From positions 1 through 12,923 of the forward strand of contig JAJDBA010000190.1 of assembly GCA_029261675.1 (NCBI GenBank): a stretch of 12,923 nucleotides of DNA. Reading direction: 5' to 3'. The notes beneath the pieces were generated by a model. The model was not told the origin of the DNA, did no database searches, and saw only the letters and a list, made by a program, of their open reading frames with translations. Position 1 is the first letter of the stretch, and each line of letters begins with the position of its first letter. Position numbers and translations under genes: made by a program. Origin of the DNA: Nitrospinaceae bacterium. Its GTDB lineage: Bacteria; Nitrospinota; Nitrospinia; Nitrospinales; VA-1. Below are positions 7,655 to 12,923 of this stretch, in pieces.

Positions 7655-9501
7655 TTGTTAGTGTTAGAAAATGTCAGTTGGTTGAATTCCATCCAGTGTT
7701 TTAGTAGTTCTCCTTTCGATAGCCAGCCAGGAGCTGCAAACCCGAGTTTGTCTTTTCTCCAAGTTATCTCTTTGGGTAGAATATCGTCAACGGCAAGGCG
7801 CAGTAACCATTTTGTCCAACCATTGTGCATTTTGTAAGCAGCTGGAATCGGAAAAACATAATCGACCAGTCGATAGTCTGTAAAGGGCATCCTTGCTTCA
7901 ATCGAGCAAGCCATGCTGTTCCTGTCTCCATATTTTAAAAGGTGCGGCAGGCTGGAGGCAGTCATATAAAAAGCGAGTAGTTCATTGACATTGTTGCTGA
8001 AAAATTTATTAACGGTTTTTATCCCTTCTATATCTTCATAGCCATATAAATTTTTAAAATTTGCGAAATCCTTTTGGTGAATTAGACGATAAACCTTTCT
8101 CTTAAAACTTTTTCCAAGAATGAAAAAGGGCAGGGATTTTATTTCTTTTAGAATTAAAGAAGGTTTTTTCAAATTTCTCATCAGGCTGAGCATTTCATTG
8201 GAAAAGGAAATGAGATGGCATCTTTTAAGTAAGTCTGCAAAGTAAGAGACGCGATAGTTTCTATATCCGGAAAACACTTCGTCAGCACCCTGACCATCCA
8301 TGGTGACTTTTACATGTTTAGAAGCTTCTTTCATGACTTGCCAGTGGGAATAGGTTGACGATCCGCCAAACGGCCCATCCTGAAAATGAAAAAGTGTAGA
8401 TAAATATTTTAAAAATGCGTCCTCTTGAGGATATATAAAGTGGCCTTTAGCATTAATTTTTTCCAGAACTTTTTTTGCGTAGCGTGATTCATCGATAGGT
8501 TCACCTGGGAACGAAGAAGTGAAGGTATGTTGTTTCTCTGCATTTCCAGATTCTTGATTCAGTTGTGAAATAATTGCGACGATAGCCGAGCTATCTAATC
8601 CGCCGGATAAACAGGAACCAATTGGAACATCTGCGCGTAAACGGATACGCACGGAATCAAAAAGAAGTTCTCGTATATCCGAGACATATTTCTTTGCCTG
8701 ATTGGTATCATATTCCCCCAATTCCTGACTTTGAGGGAGATGGTAGTAAAAATTCTTACTGATGTTTCCTGAATCGAGATCGAAAATTAAATTTTGGCCA
8801 GGGGAAACCTGAAAGACCTTAGAGAAAAGAGTTTGATCATTGTGATCGTTAAGGGAGAAGAGCATTGCATTCGCTACCATTTCTTGATTTAGCTGTTTTT
8901 CGAGAAAAGGCAGTGTCATTAAACTTTTTATTTCGGAGGAAAACGCAAAATAGGAATCATTTCGAAAGTAATAAAATGGCTTAATGCCATAGCGGTCACG
9001 GGATAAGAACAATCGTTTTTGGTTTCGGTCAACAATACAAAATGCCCAGTCGCCGTTAAATCGTTTCACACAATCTTCACCCCAGTGATCATAAGCTGTG
9101 AGAATCACCTCTGTGTCTGTTTCAGTTTTGAAGCTATATCCTTCCTTGGACAATTCTTGGCGTAGTTCCAGATAGTTATAAATTTCACCGTTATGAGTGA
9201 TCCAAAGATTCTCTTTATATTGCATAGGTTGACGACCAGCGCTGGAAAGATCGAGAATAGACAGTCGACGATGACCTAAAAAACCCAAGGCTTTTCCGTT
9301 GAATAATTCGCAGGGAGGTTCGTTGTTCACCGAGCTGTCAGGGCCTCGCAAAGGGATTGCGCTCAAGCCATCGCTTTCTTTTATAAGCGCAAGATAGCCT
9401 TCGTCATCAGGGCCGCGATGTTTTAAAGCTTGAGTCATTTCTAAAATCAAACCCGGGGAAGGTGAGTGATTCAAGCTAAATAAACCGGTTATCGCACACA
9501 T
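7651..9501 (-). CDS. asnB: Asparagine synthase-type glutamine amidotransferase (glutamine-hydrolysing)
   Basis: The 616-residue protein carries all hallmarks of the class II glutamine amidotransferase / AsnB family. Cys2 directly after the initiator Met is the N-terminal nucleophile (MCAITG). HRGPDDEG (28-35), GHRRLSILD (76-84) and NGEIYNY (104-110) build the glutaminase site. SGGLDSS (299-305) is the ATP-pyrophosphatase loop, and GQGADEVFSGY (403-413) completes the synthetase domain. Ammonia from glutamine is delivered to an adenylated carboxylate. In polysaccharide loci such paralogues often amidate uronic acids or other carboxylates rather than make free asparagine; here that is inferred from context. 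Length is within the 600-650 residue subfamily that has a long insert between the first two glutaminase motifs (38-75). AGGA lies 6 bases before the ATG. It heads the minus-strand cluster and overlaps the MBL-fold gene by 4 bp. Confidence 0.95.
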   Translation of the reverse strand: MCAITGLFSLNHSPSPGLILEMTQALKHRGPDDEGYLALIKESDGLSAIPLRGPDSSVNNEPPCELFNGKALGFLGHRRLSILDLSSAGRQPMQYKENLWITHNGEIYNYLELRQELSKEGYSFKTETDTEVILTAYDHWGEDCVKRFNGDWAFCIVDRNQKRLFLSRDRYGIKPFYYFRNDSYFAFSSEIKSLMTLPFLEKQLNQEMVANAMLFSLNDHNDQTLFSKVFQVSPGQNLIFDLDSGNISKNFYYHLPQSQELGEYDTNQAKKYVSDIRELLFDSVRIRLRADVPIGSCLSGGLDSSAIVAIISQLNQESGNAEKQHTFTSSFPGEPIDESRYAKKVLEKINAKGHFIYPQEDAFLKYLSTLFHFQDGPFGGSSTYSHWQVMKEASKHVKVTMDGQGADEVFSGYRNYRVSYFADLLKRCHLISFSNEMLSLMRNLKKPSLILKEIKSLPFFILGKSFKRKVYRLIHQKDFANFKNLYGYEDIEGIKTVNKFFSNNVNELLAFYMTASSLPHLLKYGDRNSMACSIEARMPFTDYRLVDYVFPIPAAYKMHNGWTKWLLRLAVDDILPKEITWRKDKLGFAAPGWLSKGELLKHWMEFNQLTFSNTNK

Positions 9502-9507
9502 TAAGTT

Positions 9508-9511
9508 TCCT
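9508..9511 (-). promoter_or_regulatory. Shine-Dalgarno AGGA of the asnB-like gene
   Basis: TCCT on plus (AGGA on minus) is separated by six bases from the ATG at 9501. This fixes the start so that the catalytic cysteine is residue 2, as the Ntn-type glutaminase mechanism requires. Confidence 0.7.
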
Positions 9512-9724
9512 AGTGGAAAATTTAATAAAAAGACTCGTCTGTTATTTTTTGGACTTTAGATTTTAGGAAGTTCACTTTCTCTTATCCAGCTTATTATTAC
9601 CACTTATTTTCATTATCCCTGTCCGTAATAAATTTTAGCGATTCAAGATCAAAAACTTCCAAGCTACCCCTCAAAATATCTGATTTCGGATGTGGAAAGC
9701 TAGTGACGAAACAATACTCCTGGT

Positions 9725-9774
9725 TTTTTCTGGTAACTCTTTTCTTTATCGCTATTTAGAGATTACCGGAAAAA
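9725..9774. repeat. Long imperfect inverted repeat (hairpin)
   Basis: TTTTTCTGGTAA (9725-9736) pairs with TTACCGGAAAAA (9763-9774): 12 positions with a single G-U/T mismatch. After a one-base bulge (C9737) the stem can continue with TCT (9738-9740) against AGA (9760-9762). The loop is then about 19 nt or less. There is no U-run after the stem beyond the arms themselves. On the minus strand it would lie about 220-270 nt before the asnB-like ATG, so it could form in a long leader RNA or act as a DNA site. Confidence 0.45.
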
Positions 9775-9874
9775 CTCTTGCTGCAAAGCTCGATGGTATC
9801 TGAGAAGTTTTAGAAAAAATCATTAAAGATTGAATATGAAGGTGTGTCTAATAAGGGGCTGTTTTGTTGCTCGA

Positions 9875-9892
9875 CTGTGACATTGCTGTGAC
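9875..9892 (+). promoter_or_regulatory. Tandem heptamer repeat CTGTGAC-N4-CTGTGAC (possible activator site)
   Basis: CTGTGAC occurs at 9875-9881 and again at 9886-9892, an exact 7-bp direct repeat with an 11-bp period, about one helical turn. Two 7-bp half-sites separated by 4 bp is the layout of OmpR/PhoB-family response-regulator sites; the PhoB heptamer consensus is CTGTCAT, so each copy matches 5 of 7. TATAGT begins 2 bp after the second copy, closer than the usual Pho box to -10 distance. Regulator and target gene are uncertain. Confidence 0.3.
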
Positions 9893-10013
9893 CTTATAGT
9901 TCCCCGAAAAGTCGACATTTAAATTAGAATAAGTGTGTAGAAATAAATGGATTTTTTATTTATGGTTAAGATTTGCTTTTTTACGACTTGAAAATTTTTT
10001 ATAAGAAAACGAA

Positions 10014-12923
10014 ATGAACAACGTTATCCAGCAATCACAGACAGGGAAAAAAACGCGCGGCGTTTTTTGTTTACGTTTGTGTGTGGGATTATTAATTTAC
10101 TTATTGGGTGGTTTCCCCACTTTGGTTTTTGCGATTACGCTTCCGACCGGGGAAAATGTTGTTTCGGGTTCAGCGGATTTCGATCGATCCAACGCCAATG
10201 AACTGGTGATTCGTCAGCATACGGACAAGCTGCACACCAAATGGAATACTTTTGATGTTCCCGGGGGTCAGACTGTTGAGTTTAAGCAACTTAATGCAGG
10301 CTCTATTGCGATGAACGAAGTCGTAGGTCTTAGTCCCAGTCTCATTCTTGGGTCGTTGAAGGCAAACGGTCAGGTGTTTATATCCAATGGTTCAGGTGTG
10401 ATTTTTGGTCAGTGTGCTCAAGTAAACGTGGGTGGGTTGTTGGCTACCACTCTGAGTATCACGAACCAAGACTTTAAAGACGGAAATTATAATTTCACAC
10501 AAGATCCGTCACGTCCTCTTTCTTCTGTAGTCAACCGCGGTCTCATTAAGGCTTCTTCTTATGTCGGCTTGTTGGCACCGGTTGTGGAAAATTACGGAAC
10601 AGAGGAAACAAATACCGGAATCGTTGTTGCTAACATGGGCTCCGTGGCTTTGGCATCGGGTAAGGCGGCTTCGTTGGATTTTATTGGTGATGGCCTGATC
10701 AACTTTGCGATCACCGAAGCGGTGGATGGCGATGTTTTGGATGATGACGGCAATGTTATTGATCATCGTGTTAAGAACGCGGGTCTTATCAAGGCTGATG
10801 GCGGGCGCGTTGTTCTCTCTGCAAGGGATGCGGGAAACATCATTCAAAATGTTGTTAATAATACTGGAATCATCGAAGCTCATTCTGCTGTCGAAAGAAA
10901 TGGTGAAATTTTTCTCATGGGTGGTGACTCCGGAGTAGTCGCCAACTCGGGAATCCTGGATGCTTCAGGTAAAGAGTCGGGTCAGACCGGTGGTACCGTT
11001 CACATGGTGGGTGAAAAAGTAGGTGTGTTTGGTGAAGGTGTGGTTGATGTCTCAGGTAATGCTGGCGGCGGAACCGCTCTTATTGGTGGGGATATTCAAG
11101 GCGGTGGCGATGTTCAAACCGCCACCAACACTTATGTGAGTGAGGATGCTACTATAACTGCTGATGCTATTGAAAGTGGTGATGGCGGAAAAGTGGTTGT
11201 CTGGGCAGATGATACAACGCGTATTTACGGCAGTGTCCGTGCGACGGGTGGCGCCTTGTCGGGCGATGGTGGATTCGTAGAAACTTCCGGTAAAAACTTT
11301 TTAGAAATTACTCGTGCCGCAGATGTGACAGCGGCTTTTGGTTTGGGTGGAGAGTGGTTGATAGACCCGCGTGACATTACTATCGTGGCGGGTTCTGGAA
11401 ATACAGATATCAACGGTTCTAATCCATTTGTTTCCACAGGTGACTCGTCGATTCTTGGAGTGGAGTTGATCATAGCTGCTCTGACGGGCGGTGCCAATGT
11501 TACGATCACTACCGGTTCCGATGGAACGCAGGCGGGGGACATTACGCTCAACATCGATTTGGATTTTAATGGCACCGGTACCAACACCCTTTCTTTCATC
11601 GCGCAGAACGACATTATCCTGAATAACAGCATCTTCGATTCCTCGGCTGGTGGTGATACGCTGAACTTGGTGTTTACTGCTGACAGTGATTTGAGCGGCA
11701 GTGGAACTCTGGTGGTCGGTGCTACAGCTTCGGTAGAGTCGCAAGGCGGGTCCATGCAGGTCACCGCCCGAGATGTAGACATTCAGGGAGCGCTTGATGC
11801 AGGCGCGGGTGATGTGACGATTTCTATTGCTGGCCCAGGGCAGATACAGATTGGTAATTCAAGTAATTGCCCGGCTTGTGAAATGCAGATTAGTGGCTCT
11901 GAATTGCAGAATATTACAGCCGGCACGTTGACTATAGAAAATGCAGGCGATACGATTTTTGTCGATACTATCACCGCTGCCAACAGCGATAACATTGGTA
12001 CTGTGATTCTGGATGCGGGTGGTAGTGTTGAGTTTGGGCGTGCGATAGATACGGCAGGTTCCTTTTTCAATGCTTTGACCGTTTTGTCTGATGCGGAAGT
12101 GTGGATCGGGGAAGGTCTGGAGATTGATACGGGCGACTTGTCAATCACTGCAGATGTTGATGGCAGTGGAACGTTGACCGACGTAATTACCCTCAACGCT
12201 TCGGTTGATTTGACTGCGGCGGGGGATATCACGCTCACGGGTTCTTCTTCCGCTTTGGTAGGAATTGTATCAACGGTTCAAGCTGATATAACGGCAGGAG
12301 GTACGATCACCATCAATGACGACTTTGAGGGTGTTTTTAAAACTTTTCTTACTGCTGACGACGGAATTATCATTAATGGTGACATCACTTCGGGGGGAGG
12401 TATCTTCCTGAACGGTGATGCGAATGGCTTGGTTGATGGCAACGACATTGTTACGTTGGCAAGCGGAATCACCTTGGATGCCTCGGCTGGGGGTGGTCAT
12501 GTCTATATTTTGAGTGCCGCGCAGGCCTTGGGTGCTGTTTCTGTTCTTGCGGGTGACTCCATTCGGCTCACTGATAATTTCTCTTCATTAGGGGCCACCC
12601 TTTTTAGTACCGGAACCGGGGGTGGAGCAGCGGGCCTGTTTGAGATTTTCAGCGGCGCTACATTGAATACAAATAGTAATACGCTTTCGATTAGCGCTCT
12701 CGATATCGACCTGCAGGGGGGTATTGATGCGGGTTCTAACGACGTGACGATTAGTTCGATTAACCGGATTGGGTTGGGCACGGCTTCTTGTGGAAGTTGT
12801 TTGTTTAATATGAGTGGCGCTGAGTTGGAAAATATCGCAGCCGCCACGTTGACGTTGAACAGCACGGGTAACGCCATTTTTGTTGACAATGTCACCGCTG
12901 CAAACAGCAATAACATTGGTGCA
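10014..12923 (+). CDS. Filamentous haemagglutinin-type exoprotein with TPS domain (5' part, runs off the window)
   Basis: An open frame of 970 codons runs without a stop from ATG 10014 to the right edge. Residues 1-40 are a long signal peptide: basic KKTR (12-15), a hydrophobic core and likely cleavage after VFA (38-40). Residues about 41-300 form a haemagglutination-activity/TPS domain, seen in WNTFDV (77-82), LILGSLKANGQVFI (110-123) and AQVNVGGLLATT (135-146). This domain directs export through a TpsB-type outer-membrane pore. Beyond about residue 300 the protein is Gly/Asp/Asn/Thr-rich with repeating beta-strand patterns expected of a right-handed beta-helix, passes GEWLIDPRDITI, and then contains a ~310-residue-period repeat with paired cysteines (C619/C622 and C926/C929). 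The NPNG motif common in TPS domains is NGSG here (125-128). It probably acts as a secreted or surface-held adhesin. No TpsB gene is in the window. Base composition is richer in G+C than in the minus-strand genes. Confidence 0.92.
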   Translation, partial: MNNVIQQSQTGKKTRGVFCLRLCVGLLIYLLGGFPTLVFAITLPTGENVVSGSADFDRSNANELVIRQHTDKLHTKWNTFDVPGGQTVEFKQLNAGSIAMNEVVGLSPSLILGSLKANGQVFISNGSGVIFGQCAQVNVGGLLATTLSITNQDFKDGNYNFTQDPSRPLSSVVNRGLIKASSYVGLLAPVVENYGTEETNTGIVVANMGSVALASGKAASLDFIGDGLINFAITEAVDGDVLDDDGNVIDHRVKNAGLIKADGGRVVLSARDAGNIIQNVVNNTGIIEAHSAVERNGEIFLMGGDSGVVANSGILDASGKESGQTGGTVHMVGEKVGVFGEGVVDVSGNAGGGTALIGGDIQGGGDVQTATNTYVSEDATITADAIESGDGGKVVVWADDTTRIYGSVRATGGALSGDGGFVETSGKNFLEITRAADVTAAFGLGGEWLIDPRDITIVAGSGNTDINGSNPFVSTGDSSILGVELIIAALTGGANVTITTGSDGTQAGDITLNIDLDFNGTGTNTLSFIAQNDIILNNSIFDSSAGGDTLNLVFTADSDLSGSGTLVVGATASVESQGGSMQVTARDVDIQGALDAGAGDVTISIAGPGQIQIGNSSNCPACEMQISGSELQNITAGTLTIENAGDTIFVDTITAANSDNIGTVILDAGGSVEFGRAIDTAGSFFNALTVLSDAEVWIGEGLEIDTGDLSITADVDGSGTLTDVITLNASVDLTAAGDITLTGSSSALVGIVSTVQADITAGGTITINDDFEGVFKTFLTADDGIIINGDITSGGGIFLNGDANGLVDGNDIVTLASGITLDASAGGGHVYILSAAQALGAVSVLAGDSIRLTDNFSSLGATLFSTGTGGGAAGLFEIFSGATLNTNSNTLSISALDIDLQGGIDAGSNDVTISSINRIGLGTASCGSCLFNMSGAELENIAAATLTLNSTGNAIFVDNVTAANSNNIGA
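10048..10068 (+). other. Terminator-like perfect hairpin inside the adhesin signal-peptide codons
   Basis: AAAAAACGC (10048-10056) and GCGTTTTTT (10060-10068) are exact reverse complements around a 3-base loop GCG. The stem ends in a six-base T run and is preceded by a run of seven A (10047-10053), so it resembles a weak, bidirectional intrinsic terminator or attenuator. It falls in codons 12-19, only 34 nt after the ATG. The GC part is just three pairs, so termination would be inefficient; the codons (Lys-Lys-Thr-Arg-Gly-Val-Phe) also fit an ordinary signal peptide. Confidence 0.4.
11781..11999 (+). repeat. Adhesin internal repeat, copy 1 (73 codons)
   Basis: Residues 590-662 read from IQGALDAG to the end of AANSDNIG and contain a CPAC pair (619-622). 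They align with residues 900-969 with many identities: QG..DAG..DVTIS, SG.EL.NI.A.TLT, IFVD..TAANS.NIG. Copy 1 has three extra residues just before its cysteines. The repeat marks a duplicated beta-helix module. Confidence 0.8.
12711..12920 (+). repeat. Adhesin internal repeat, copy 2 (70 codons)
   Basis: Residues 900-969, from LQGGIDAG to AANSNNIG with a CGSC pair (926-929), repeat residues 590-662. The offset is 930 nt (310 codons) at the left end of the repeat and 921 nt at the right end. It stops three bases before the window edge, so the repeat unit probably continues and more copies may follow. Confidence 0.8.

Larger units (their letters stand above)
9502..10013. other. Divergent intergenic region (512 bp)
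   Basis: This A+T-rich stretch separates the minus-strand asnB-like start from the plus-strand adhesin start, so it should hold promoters for both. I see isolated -10-like hexamers on plus (TATAGT 9895-9900, TAGAAT 9925-9930) but none with a well-placed -35. On minus, TAAAAT near 9561-9566 also lacks a good -35. It contains a long imperfect hairpin (9725-9774) and a tandem heptamer repeat (9875-9892). No tRNA, CRISPR or insertion-sequence end is visible. The adhesin ATG has only a weak purine stretch (AAGAAAACGA) before it. Confidence 0.6.

Noticed and set aside
9690..9803. A 37-codon plus-strand frame (starts MWKASDE, ends KLDGI) in the divergent spacer.
   Set aside because: No Shine-Dalgarno, no recognisable family, and it overlaps the imperfect hairpin. 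It could be a gene relic, but nothing supports it beyond an open frame.
9502..10013. CRISPR array, tRNA or insertion-sequence ends in the spacer.
   Set aside because: No regularly spaced repeats of CRISPR length, no cloverleaf-like sequence and no terminal inverted repeats with flanking target duplications were seen.
11225..12916. Several long minus-strand reading frames opposite the adhesin gene (11225-11782, 11783-12238, 12503-12916 and others).
   Set aside because: They lie antisense to a continuous 970-codon frame with clear TPS and repeat features. Their Val/Ser/Pro/Ala-rich products are what the reverse strand of a Gly/Asp/Thr-rich repeat protein yields, and none shows a known domain.

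Overview
The window looks like chromosomal DNA of a Gram-negative bacterium. It holds part of a surface-polysaccharide (O-antigen or capsule type) biosynthesis locus on the minus strand, and the first 970 codons of a very large secreted adhesin-like protein of the filamentous haemagglutinin / two-partner-secretion type on the plus strand. A WaaL/Wzy-type integral membrane protein, a Wzx-type flippase and a TPS-domain exoprotein together imply an outer membrane. I cannot name the species. The minus-strand genes are visibly A+T-rich, while the plus-strand adhesin gene is clearly richer in G+C.

Layout, following minus-strand transcription from right to left. Positions 9501-7651 encode a glutamine-hydrolysing asparagine synthase-type amidotransferase (asnB-like). 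Its stop overlaps by 4 bp the start of a metallo-beta-lactamase-fold protein (7654-6377) that resembles the non-Rieske part of CMP-Neu5Ac hydroxylase. A 183-bp gap follows, with a good sigma70-like promoter. Next come five genes: a GT4-type glycosyltransferase (6193-5015), a Wzx-type flippase (4936-3671, TTG start), an O-antigen ligase/polymerase (3628-2330, GTG start), a small P-loop kinase-like protein (2340-1597, TTG start) and a two-domain protein with an N-terminal nucleotidyltransferase-like domain and a C-terminal thymidylate-kinase-like domain (1600-113). Gaps within this five-gene run are short (42 and 78 bp) or absent (11-bp and 4-bp overlaps), so it reads as one operon. Bases 1-112 lie downstream of the last gene and show no clear terminator.

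Positions 9502-10013 form a divergent intergenic region of 512 bp. It holds a long imperfect hairpin (9725-9774) and a tandem heptamer repeat with 11-bp period (9875-9892), but no convincing promoter for either neighbour. The adhesin gene begins at 10014 and stays open to the right edge. It has a signal peptide, a TPS/haemagglutination-activity domain and a beta-helix with a long-period repeat carrying paired cysteines. A perfect terminator-like hairpin flanked by A and T runs lies inside its signal-peptide codons.

Together the genes suggest a cell-envelope region. A glycan repeat unit is built (glycosyltransferase, with possible amidation or other sugar modification by the AsnB and MBL-fold proteins), flipped (flippase) and polymerised or ligated (Wzy/WaaL). 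Two phosphotransferase-like proteins of unknown substrate sit at the end of the operon. The early steps (initiating glycosyl-1-phosphate transferase, nucleotide-sugar synthesis) are not in the window, so the locus probably continues beyond it.
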